Below, one piece after another: positions 10,455 to 20,120 of a DNA stretch of 62,000 nt. Made by a program: the position numbers and the translations under genes. Source of the stretch: Zygnema cylindricum (lineage: Eukaryota > Streptophyta > Zygnematophyceae > Zygnematales > Zygnemataceae). Positions within the stretch are counted from its first letter, which is position 1; each line of letters opens with the position of its first letter. The notes under the pieces were generated by a model that was not told the origin of the DNA, searched no databases, and saw only the letters and a program-made list of their open reading frames with translations. The stretch is taken from assembly GCA_037447655.1 (NCBI GenBank), contig JBBHKE010002725.1:86943-148942 (forward strand). The letters run 5' to 3'.

Positions 10455-13400
10455 TCAATCATCCTTTATTCCGACTGCAAATTCCTCCAAATTATCAAGA
10501 GTGTGAAGAACTTCCTCCATGGTCGGTCGATCCTTAGGATTTCGAGCCGTACAAGCGATACCCAATTTCAAAACTGCAAGAATTTCTTTTCTATAATCTC
10601 CTCCTCCGTCTAATTTAGGGTCAATCACATCATCCACAGGAGTGGATTTTGCCCATTGTGACATACCACTTTGCATTTGGTCATCAATAGGAAGCTTTCC
10701 GCTTACTAATTGTAAAAGAACCACTCCATATGCGAACACATCACTCTTTGTTGAAGCTTGTCCTTTTGTGGCATATTCCGGAGCCATATACCCAATTGTA
10801 CCCAATAGTTTTGTCGAGACGTGGGTTTTCTTCATATCGACCATTTTCGCCAATCCAAAATCGGCAACATGAGCGTGCATTTCAGAATCCATAAGAATGT
10901 TCCCGGGTTTCATATCTCGATGAATAATATAGGGAACACAATTGTGATGCAAATACTTAAGCCCTCTTGCGACTCCATGGGCCACAAGGAGACGAGTTCG
11001 CCAATCCACTCCTTTTCTGAGTAACACGTCAAGATCTCCTCCAGGGAGGAATTCGTAGATGAGAAGACATTCATTTGAAGTTGGGTCATTGTAACTTGCC
11101 GTTAAAGTTACTAAATTTTTATGTCGAACACTGCCCAAAGTCTTCATTTCGGCTTGAAATTGTACATCTCCCTGAGTGCTCCCATGAGCGAGTCTCTTTA
11201 CGGCAAATACTCGATCTTCTGTCAGTTCCGCTCTGAAAGCCGAAAAAAAAAGAGTTGAATAAACAACATAAGCATGCGTCAATTTTATTTTTTTCCAGTC
11301 TCCGATCAATTGATAACAAAAAGAGATTTTGGGGCACTCTGTTGACCAAAAGTTATTCAGGACTCCATGGCTTGTGCAATATAAGAATCAGCTAGAATTT
11401 ATAGAATTCTCGTGTCCGCATTATGGGAACATTCAAGTTTCTTTTTTGTATATGAAAAAAAAATTATTGAAAAATATCATCAACATCAGAGCAAAGAAAA
11501 GGCTGAAAACCTGATTTCCTTCATTAAAGCAAAAAGAAAAACTAAGAAAGGCATGGTGTTGAGACAAGAAAATAAGCCCCGGGTAGGATCCCTGACTAAA
11601 ACATGCATATTAAGGTGTCAACAAATGGGGAAAAATGAACGAGCAAAGCATCTCCTTTCCCATCCCTTCATCCAACACACCAGTAAATATGCAAAATTAA
11701 CATTTCCATAAAATCAGCAATATTTTCGCACCTGTAAACGGAGCCGAAACCTCCTCGTCCCAACAAAAACTCATCGCTGAAATTATCTGTTGCCCGAACA
11801 ATGTCCTCAATTGTGAGATTAAAGTCGAGAGTTTGGAAAATGAGAAACTTTCCATCGGCCGAGGTGGTAAAGGACATATCGGCCGGTGCAGAATAATCCA
11901 TGTCTCCCTCCACATCTTTTTCCTTTGAGCCTTTTGCAGGCTTTTTAGCAAAAACAAACCAAAGAGTCCCAAAAATTACTAACAACAGGAGTCCTCCTCC
12001 CACAATGATGCCCACAAGGGCTCCTGTTGAGAGACTATTTCCAGAATTTTTAGATGAAGACATAGCTGAGGGAGGAGGACTATTTGGACAAGCTGGAAGG
12101 GATAATCCTCCACAGAGACCTGAATTGTTACTAAAAGAAGAGACATTTTCGAGGTTAATAGGAATCTGTCCTGTCAGAAAATTGTTGGAAACATTGAAGT
12201 AGGTAAGATTAGTCAAACTGTTATAGCTCGTGGGAATGGTTCCGTTGAGATTGTTTTGTGAAAAGTCAAGATAGGTCAATTTTGCCCCATCGGAGAAAGT
12301 AGTGGCAATGGGTCCTGACAGCTGATTGGAAGAAAAATCCAGATAGGTCAAGTAATCAAAGCCCTGGAAAGTGGGAAGCCTCCCGGAGAGATAATTTTTG
12401 CCCATATCTATAACTTCCAGAGCTGTAGGAAGGTTTGGAATAGAACCACTAATTGTATTGTTAGAAAAGTTCAGGTTTTGAAGAGCTCTCATTGGAACAA
12501 GACTAGGAAGAGGACCAGAAAAGGCATTATTTGCAAGATTTAACTTGACTAACTGAGAAGCTCCACTGAGATTAGATGGGAGGGAACCAGAAAAAGAGTT
12601 GTTTTGTAAATCCAGTTCTATCAAACTTTTTGGGTAAACAAAGGTGTTTTTTGGGAGTGGTCCAAACAAGCGGTTTCCACGAATAAGTACTCTGGTTACA
12701 GAAGAGCTGTTTAAAAAATGTGGATCGAGGGATCCGTTGAGATTGTTATAACTGAGGTCAAGAATTGTCAAATTTCCCGGTGTAAATAGAGTCGAAAGAA
12801 CGGTTCCATGTAGTGAATTGAAGCTCAAATCTATTACTCCCAGATTTTGTGCCTTTGTCCCCAGACTCTGCGGAATTGTTCCAGTAAAGGAATTCGAGGA
12901 AAGATTTACAGTGGTGAGAGAAGACCAGTCTTCGATAACTGGAATATTTCCGCTGAAATTATTGTTTGCGAGATTGAGTGTATCCATTAGAGATTGGTTG
13001 GAAAAAACAGAAATATTTCCGTTGAAGAAGTTGGATTGAAGAGAAACCACATTTAGAGAGCAATTAGCGAGAGAGGAGGGAAGCGGCCCGGAAAACGAAT
13101 TATTTTCAGCCAAAAGAGTTCCAAAAGAAGGGCTGCTGAAATTAGGAAGAGATCCTGTGAAATTGTTGTTAGATACTGTGAATTGTTCGAGGTTAGCGAG
13201 TTTGGAAAATGATGTAGGAATTTCCCCTGACAGTTTATTATTGTCTAAAACTATCTCTTGTAACAACGCCATGTTCCCTAATTCCTTTGGAATTGTTCCT
13301 GAGAGACGATTATTACTGAAAGTCAGTTTGCCCATTTGGTCACATTTAGCAATTTCAGAAGGAATACTTCCAGTAAACCTGTTATCACTAATATCTAACC

Positions 13401-14592
13401 CATAAATGGCAATGTTTCTCGAACACAGAGCCTTTAAGAAGCTTGTAATATTTGAATCGTAAGCGTTTTTGGAAACACTCAACGTATAAAAATACCCATT
13501 TACAAGCTCAAGAGGAATTTCCCCCCCCAAAATGTTTGATGAAAGATCCAAAACGGTGAGAAAAGATAGATTGAAATTCCCAAATTCCGATGGAATACTT
13601 CCATTGAGATTGTTATCACTTAGATTAATTTCTTCAAGAGGTAAATTTCCAAGTATTCCAGGAATTGGACCAACAAGGTTGCAGGTTTTACATGATAATG
13701 TTTTCAAATTCTTTGGCCAATCAGACGCTTTCGTCGGAAGAGTCGAATGAGACAAATTGTTAAAACCCAACTCAAGATATTCCAAATTAGTTAAATTCCC
13801 CAACCATGAAGGAAAATTCCCCGTAAAACCATTGGACATTAGGAAGATTTCATTTAAAGACTTGAAATTCCCAAATGGTAGTTTATCCATTTCCCCACTG
13901 AATGAATTACTCCCAACATTGAGATATTCCAGAGCCTTAAAATTTGAAATAACCTCCAATGTTCCATTCAGTCCAATTCCGTTCAAATTTAGAGAGGTAA
14001 TTGAATTCAAATTTAACCAACTTTCCGGAATCGAACCCGAAAACTGATTCCCCGACAAATCCAAAAAATTCAACGCCTTAAAATTTGAAATAACCTCCAA
14101 TGTTCCATTCAGTCCATTAGAATTCAAATCTAGAGAGGAAATTGAATTCAAATTTGACCAATTTTCCGGAATCGAGCCCGACAAATAATTCCCCGAGAAA
14201 TTTAAAAAAGTCAACGCCGACAAATTTCCGATACTGGGCGGCAAAATCCCCTCTAGTTTGGGCTCTTCGTCTCCAAATACCAAACTCAAATTAACAATCC
14301 GTACAATGCCGTCTACTTTTCGGCAATCTAAGTACAATTTTGATCCTGTAATTTCGTCGTACGGCTGCCAGCAACAAGATTCTGTGACATTGGTCGGATC
14401 CCATCCGGGCAGTACCTCCCGAAAATTTTCGAAAGCGGGCAGGGCTTCCGCGAGAGCCTCCGCATCCACACTAAAAAGGGTGAGACTGCATTTGGCGGAA
14501 ATGTTTGTGACGGCGAAAGAAAAAAAGTAGACGGCCGCTAGGAGAATAGAAAGGTGACGGGATGGCGAGGAGGAGAAGGCGGAAGAGGACAT
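10455..14592 (-). CDS. LRR receptor-like serine/threonine kinase (BRI1/EMS1-like kinase), two exons
   Basis: Exons 11732-14592 and 10455-11232 (intron 499 bp, GT-AG, phase 2) give 1212 residues. Signal peptide is about residues 1-33. A cysteine-pair cap with CCWQ follows, then about 25 extracellular LRRs of the plant type (LxGxIPxxxxNL). One transmembrane helix lies near 857-880. The kinase has glycine loop GRGGFGSVY (about 945-953), lysine in VFAVKRL (966), IIHRDMKPGN (HRD at 1058-1060), ADFGLAK (DFG at 1078-1080) and GYMAPE. It is an RD kinase with all catalytic residues, so probably active. TQGDVQFQAEMKTLGSVRH and YLHHNC recall LRR-RLK subfamily X. Predicted place: plasma membrane, sensing an extracellular ligand. 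The ligand is unknown. The 5' leader is CT-rich. Confidence 0.95.
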
Positions 14593-14810
14593 GGGGAGAG
14601 GATGGGGAGAGGATGGGGGGATGATGGGGAGAGGAGGGAGAGGAGGGAAGAAAGGAGGGAGGGAAGAAAGGAGAGGAAGAGAGTTGAGAGAGAGGGGAAA
14701 GGAAAGGGAAAGGGTTGGGGGAGATGGGGAAGGAGAGGGAAAGACTTAAAAGAGAGAGAGCGGGAAAGAAAGGAGAAAGAGGAATGGAGAGAGAGAGTGA
14801 GGCCACTCTA
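14593..14810. repeat. CT-rich (minus strand) leader of the receptor kinase
   Basis: Purine-rich on the plus strand (GGGGAGAGGA, GAGAGAG), hence a pyrimidine tract just upstream of the receptor kinase start. It probably forms the 5' untranslated region or core promoter. CT tracts near start sites are common in plant promoters, but a role here is inference. Confidence 0.6.
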
Positions 14811-15210
14811 CTGTAGCTGATTTACAGCACGACAAAGGAGGTGACTGTCCAAAAAATCCGTACATTGGGGGTGACGTCACGCGAATATTAATGTACCTGA
14901 CGGCGGCGAGGAATTGCGATTGGATAATTTTGCCACGTCACCTTCACCGAACCTCTAGGCAGTCTATAGAGAGAAAAGTCTACGCGAAAAAATAGTAGGC
15001 GTTAAGGGTCATTTCGCGCCCGTTTTTCAAGACTAGTAAATCAACGCCCGTTACACGGGCATGTACCCAGTTCAGTTTATCACGCCTGTTTTTCATGCCC
15101 TGTTTTCATGCCAATTTTTCATGCCCGTTACAAAAACGATCACCCGTACCTTTTACCTGGATGGATGGACCTGTACCTTTTCCTGTAGTCGTTCGTAGAG
15201 ACAATTGACG
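14811..15210. other. Receptor kinase upstream region
   Basis: Contains CGCCCGTTTTTCA / CATGCCCGTTTTTCATGCC-type short repeats at about 15017-15130. No gene recognised. Confidence 0.4.
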
Positions 15211-15510
15211 GCACCGTAACATTGTGCCTGCGGTACGGCAGTATGTACTGCCGACGCACGGCAACGTAACATTGTGCCTGCGGTACGGCAGTATGTACTG
15301 CCGACGCACGGCAACGTAACATTGTGCCTGCGGTACGGCAGTATGTACTGCCGACGCACGGCAACGTAACATTGTGCCTGCGGTACGGCAGTATGTACTG
15401 CCGACGCACGGCAACGTAACATTGTGCCTGCGGTACGGCAGTATGTACTGCCGACGCACGGCAACGTAACATTGTGCCTGCGGTACGGCAGTATGTACTG
15501 CCGACGCACG
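15211..15510. repeat. Six tandem copies of a 50-bp unit, nearly identical
   Basis: Units start at 15211, 15261, 15311, 15361, 15411 and 15461. The only difference I see is one base at the fourth position of the first unit (GCAC versus GCAA). Each unit carries the palindrome CGGCAGTATGTACTGCCG, able to form an 8-bp stem with a 2-nt loop. Because 50 is not a multiple of 3 and the unit lacks stops in these phases, long periodic open frames appear on the minus strand. They are judged artefacts. Confidence 0.95.
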
Positions 15511-16162
15511 TGAAATGCCATCGGAATTTGAAGACCCCTGCAAAAAAAGAAATCCGTACTAGACGAAAACTGACAAATCCAAACAAATTGTGTCCTTGTA
15601 TTTGTCGTATAAGAGCGCAAACGGACAAAGCATAGCGAACTATGTACTTTTCTTTGTCCTTAGAAATCGGGGATTTTTGTCGACATTTACGGCACGCGCG
15701 AAAATATGTTCCTATTTGTCAATCGAAAAAACCTAATTTTAAATCACATCGCGCATGTGTTTTAAAGATAAGGTTGAAGATGACGTTTTTTGTCATCGAA
15801 GTGGGTCGAAAAGCACAAGACGACAAATTTTCGTACATACTAAGTTCAGGGATGACGCAAATTGTACTCTACAAATTTGTGATTCCTTCGTACGGTTGCA
15901 ATTTAGGCAGTACGGCGCTAAGTTTTACGGCAAAACGACAGGAAAAAACCCTTACTTATGCACATGGGGACACACCCTCAGAGGACATCCTCCGGCTAAG
16001 ATATTTTCGTCACTTTCGGTGGATTTAAATCCACCTTGTACAAAGGCACGTGGCCATTGCCAATTGTCGGTCATGGCTCGTCCGCCGTAGATTATACATT
16101 TTCATTATTTTGTTTCCAAGGGTACCAATAGACACGTCCACTGTTGTGTGACTACAATACAG
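15511..16162. other. Intergenic DNA, no gene recognised
   Basis: Overlapping plus-strand open frames at 15642-16028 and 15755-16090 show no recognisable domain or splice context. Confidence 0.35.
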
Positions 16163-17159
16163 TACACCGAATCGTTATTACTTATTAGAGCTAAGAAATT
16201 ATTAGTGCAAAAAATTAATTAGCGTTATTAACGCTAATTTGGATATTCCAAATTTCGAAAAAAAAAAAATTACTCTAAGGGTGGCGTTCCATCAGGAAAT
16301 TCCGTAATCGTATACCAAACATTACAGGATGCTAAATTTTGAACTAAGTTCTATCGCGCAGAGTCTGTAATCCACGTGCTCAAAATTGAATGGTACCACG
16401 CAAGATAAGATCGTATATTGAAAATCGTTAAATATTTTTCTCACCGACCAGCTTCAACTTGAAAACTTCATTTGCGTACCATGTACATGTGGAACAGGTC
16501 ATCGTACGACATAATATTTGTACTCTTTGCAGACGCCTTGTCAGATACCAGCTGATTTTTTTTTAGGGTTTTTGACTTTCTGTTTTTTCGCGTGACGGAT
16601 GAGCGCTGCCACAAATAGTATGACGAATGGGCGCTAACAAAAATAGCATGATGAAAGTTCGTTACCGAAATTTTTCGATTTACGTTGGTTGCCGTCTTGA
16701 CACGTATGTTCATCATCCAACGTGTCGCGGCTCAAATATTTCTGTAAATGGTGATGTACATCGACTAGGTGATGTCGAGGTACATCACCATTTACAGAAA
16801 CTTTCGAAGCGAATGCTTCACGAAAACAAATCTAACGGTCAAAGTTACCTCCCATAACTTTGGAGAATATTGGCAAGATTCTCTGTAATTTTGTTCGCGA
16901 ATAAAAACAAAATAAGCGGTACGGCCTGGTACGGATAGGCGTCGATTTCTGTAAACTACACCTTGAATCGTTATTAGACTATAGAAATTATTAGAGTAAA
17001 GAAAAAATTAGCGTCATTCATTCTAATATAGGGCCAGTAGACGTGGCAGATTATGGTCCACGTCCTTAAATAGTATAATTTATTATATTTAAGGTATCAA
17101 TGTCAGAATTTTGGGGTGCCGATATAGCGTACATAAGGCTAATAACGATTCACGGTGTA
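16163..17159. mobile_element. Composite inverted-repeat element, TACACC family
   Basis: Left end TACACCGAATCGTTATTA, right end TAATAACGATTCACGGTGTA. An internal left-type end at 16957 (TACACCTTGAATCGTTATTA) defines a smaller 203-bp element, 16957-17159, sharing the same right end. The interior carries a strong hairpin at 16739-16800. No transposase seen. Confidence 0.6.
16739..16800. other. Near-perfect 62-bp hairpin
   Basis: Bases 16739-16759 and 16780-16800 are perfect reverse complements of 21 bp. Inside them TCGAC and GTCGA extend the stem around a short loop. A transcript would fold into a stable miRNA-precursor-like stem, but it may simply be the core of the surrounding inverted-repeat element. 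Confidence 0.8.
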
Positions 17160-17499
17160 CTCCACTTTTCGTCTCTTGGAACGCCACCCTAATTGATCCA
17201 TGACACTTATTTGGGTACAACGGATCTGCCATCAGGATCTTCACAGTAAGATAGGTAAAATTACAAAATCTGACAAATCGTTCACCGTTGCGTCCTTTTA
17301 CTCTAATTTATTCATAACTCTAGTTTGGGTTTTCTCCCATGTAATTAATACGCGATCAACATCTCTACACTAAAATAAGTACGATCTCATTCTGCCTTTT
17401 ATTCTCAGCGCAGTTTTACGTGCGACCGCGATTATTTTAATCCATATTTCGTTCTTTCTTACTTAACAAATTACCATTTTGTACGGAATTACAAGTCCG
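17160..17499. other. Intergenic DNA, no gene recognised
   Basis: AT-rich, no open frame of interest, between two members of the TACACC element family. Confidence 0.4.
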
Positions 17500-17651
17500 T
17501 ACACCACACTATTCTATAAAATCATAAATTATAATTATTAACGTTAATTCACCAAAACCTTAATTAACGTAAAAAAAAAAATAGTGTTATTATTTCAGAT
17601 AAAACCCTAAAAATTTGGGGGCGCCGATATAGCGTTCATAAGGCTAATAAC

Positions 17652-18292
17652 CATAGTTCAAAAGTAGGCGTTTTTATGGTAGGCCTTTGGTAGGCGCACA
17701 AAAATTGGCACTAAACTCGCGTAGAGTAGGCATATTGTATGGGTGTGAGTTGTAGACACTATTGTACGATCGTACGAATATGACGTATGATCATAGTACA
17801 GCGCACGCCACCTGACGAAATTTTTTAGAAAACTGACGCGGCGTAGGATGACATTCCGCCGGAAAAAAAACCCGAAAAAAAAAAAAAAAAACGCGGACGG
17901 GCAACCTGGTTGGTCAATTTGAGGCTTTATTTAGTGTGGCCTTCAAAATTGCAGACGCTAATATGACAAATTGTCCTATCGTAAGTTGTGTTATGGGCTT
18001 TTCATGTGATATTCTTAAGATCACTACTTTGATCAGCGACCGTCCGATCGTCAAAATCTGACGTTTGAAATAAAAAACACCTCAAAATTCACAGAAAAAA
18101 TATTTTTTGTCCGATTTTTTTTCAAAATTTAGACATGCCGTTTAATTCTCTATCGATAGATGTGCAACTCAACCCTCTTAACCTTTTTTTTCATTTTTGG
18201 ACCAATACAATATGGGTCTTAAGGGCATATTGTATGTTTTGCATACAATAGGCATACTGTATGGGCCTACTTTCACCTACTTTTGAACTATG
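17652..18292. mobile_element. hAT-like MITE copy 2 (641 bp)
   Basis: Same 17-bp ends as copy 1. Flanked by CTAATAAC at 17644-17651 and 18293-18300. It carries about 95 bp more than copy 1 near 17830-17940, including an A-run. No coding capacity. Confidence 0.9.
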
Positions 18293-18300
18293 CTAATAAC

Positions 18301-18755
18301 CATAGTTCAAAAATATGTGTTTTTTCGTAGGTCTTAAATAGGCCGCCTTTAGCGTAAATTGTGTTGCGGGCTTTCCATGTGATCTTCTTATATCGCTACT
18401 TTGATCAGCGACCGTCCGATCGTTCGAATCTGACGATAGTCCTATCGTAAGTTGTGTTATGGGCTTTCCATGTGATCTTCTTAGATCGCTACTTTGATCA
18501 GCGACCGTCCGATCGTCCAAATCTGACGGTTTAAATAAAAAGTACCTCAAAACTCACAAAAAATATTTTTTTGTCCAAATGTTTTTCAAAATTTAGACAT
18601 GACATTTAATTCTCTATCGATCGATGTGCAACTCAACCCTGTTACTATTTTATTTCATTTTTCACCCAATACAATATGGGTCTTAAGGTAGTATTGTAAA
18701 ATGTACGTACAATAGGCATATTGTATGGGCGACTTTCACCTACTTTAAAACTATG
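18301..18755. mobile_element. hAT-like MITE copy 3 (455 bp), abutting copy 2
   Basis: Begins CATAGTTCAAAAATATG and ends CTACTTTAAAACTATG. Flanked by CTAATAAC at 18293-18300 (shared with copy 2) and 18756-18763. Lacks part of the left interior and contains an internal duplication of about 88 bp (18352-18440 versus 18440-18530, both with GATCAGCGACCGTCCGATCG). Confidence 0.88.
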
Positions 18756-18776
18756 CTAATAACGATTCAAGGTGTA

Positions 18777-20048
18777 GTGCCTCCTGTAGAACAATTGAAG
18801 ACACTTTCCAAACACTCGATAGAAGGAGCGTTTGCTCCGAGAACTCAAAATCGGACGGTCGAAATTGTCGCCCAAAAGTTTTTAGAATCTTGCCAAATCT
18901 ACAGTAAACATGTTTCATCAAAAAATAAAAGAAAAAGTACGCATTAGTACGAGAAGGTACTTTTTTTAGTAAACAACTCACTTTTTGCCTGATGGAGTCC
19001 CACACGAACATATGACTTGTATAACCACATATATTTCACCTGATATTTTGTTTATTCACGTCGTACATATGCTCACGCAGCGCATCGGAAGCGTTGACGA
19101 CGCCCTCAGTGAAATCGACGGTCCGAACCGTCTCTTGAGTACAAGTCCTTCGGTAAAGTCCCCTTTATTCGGTATACTGTAGCACTCGGCCCAGTTCGGT
19201 TCGGTTCAGTTTTATTCTGTCGGTACCGGAATAAACGGTGAGTTTGCCGTTTTTGTGAATCCAAACCAAAGAAATCCGTTGATTTTTTCTGAGCCGAAGA
19301 GCTCAAACCGTTGAACCTTTAAAATCTCTGTGTAAATCTGAATCGTACGCTGGAAAAATGCCGGGAAACCTTAAGAGTTGATTCGTCAGATTTAGCGTAC
19401 TATTCTGTACTTTTCGGGAATGGCTGCCGACAAGCGGTAGATTTTGCTGCGGGAGGAATCCAGCTAATGCGTATCTAAGTCGATACGCCAGCTCTTAGCC
19501 CTAACGGCCACAAATTGGCTGATAAAATTGGCTGCTAAAATTGGCTGCTACAATTCCCCGTCTTATTCAAGTAGACGTTAACTTTTCCTAGGCAGTTCCG
19601 TCGGCCGCTGAAAATCTACTTTACTGAACTGTTCTATGTAAGCAAACAATGACGGGGCGAGTCGACGACCGTCCGGGCTCGCCATCACGGCTTTGTGCTT
19701 CGGCGTTTTTTGGTTTTCACGTTTAAACGAAAAACATATGTTCAAACATCACTCAAACGTTTTTATATTTTCAACTTAACAGCGATCAGCCATTTGCGTA
19801 GGTGACGTGGCGGAAGTTCTCCAAGCCCACGAAGAATCGGGTACACTTTTGAAATCGCGTACACTATTTGTTACCTGAGGTGTACATTTCTCCAAATGCC
19901 TGCCACGTGGCGCTAGTTGTACCCCTCTCCTTCCAATCTTGCTCACCACTAATCAACACTGAAACAAAGAGAAGCTGTCATCCGTTTTGTGAATCATCCA
20001 TGGCGACTGTACGGATTGTACCTCCTCTTTTCAATTGAAAATTGTTGC
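18777..20048. other. Upstream region of the GNAT gene
   Basis: No convincing gene. The words CAGTTCGGTTCGGTTCAG (19193-19210) and AAATTGGCTGCTAAAATTGG (about 19532-19555) are small local repeats. The GNAT promoter should lie in the last few hundred bases; no TATA box was singled out. Confidence 0.4.
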
Positions 20049-20112
20049 TTTTCCTTCAGTTTTTAGAGTTTTCTATTTGTTTTTCCTTCAGTTTTTAGGG
20101 TTTTCTATCTGT
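20049..20112 (+). repeat. 32-bp tandem duplication in the GNAT leader
   Basis: Two copies (20049-20080 and 20081-20112) of a unit containing TTTTCCTTCAGTTTTTAG, with two mismatches, end eight bases before the ATG. Each carries a CAG that could act as a 3' splice site, so a leader intron is possible. Confidence 0.85.
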
Positions 20113-20120
20113 TTTTGGCT

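Larger units (their letters stand above)
17500..18776. mobile_element. TACACC-family element interrupted by two hAT-like MITEs
   Basis: Left end TACACCACACTATTC; right end GATTCAAGGTGTA after the insertions. Without the inserted 1112 bp the host element would be about 165 bp. Its right arm (GCCGATATAGCG, then CATAAGGCTAATAACGATTC) matches the intact arm at 17119-17150, which supplies the empty-site sequence. Confidence 0.7.

Noticed and set aside
14471-14806. 111-codon frame MASLSLSIPLSPFFPAL on the minus strand
   Set aside because: Overlaps the receptor kinase start in another phase and is generated by the CT-rich leader.
15211-15510. Possible CRISPR-like array
   Set aside because: Units are contiguous with no unique spacers, and the genome is a nuclear plant genome.
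15106-15628. Long overlapping minus-strand open frames with repeated CGSTYCRTAG-like peptides
   Set aside because: They are the three phases of a 50-bp tandem repeat that happens to lack stops; no start context or homology.
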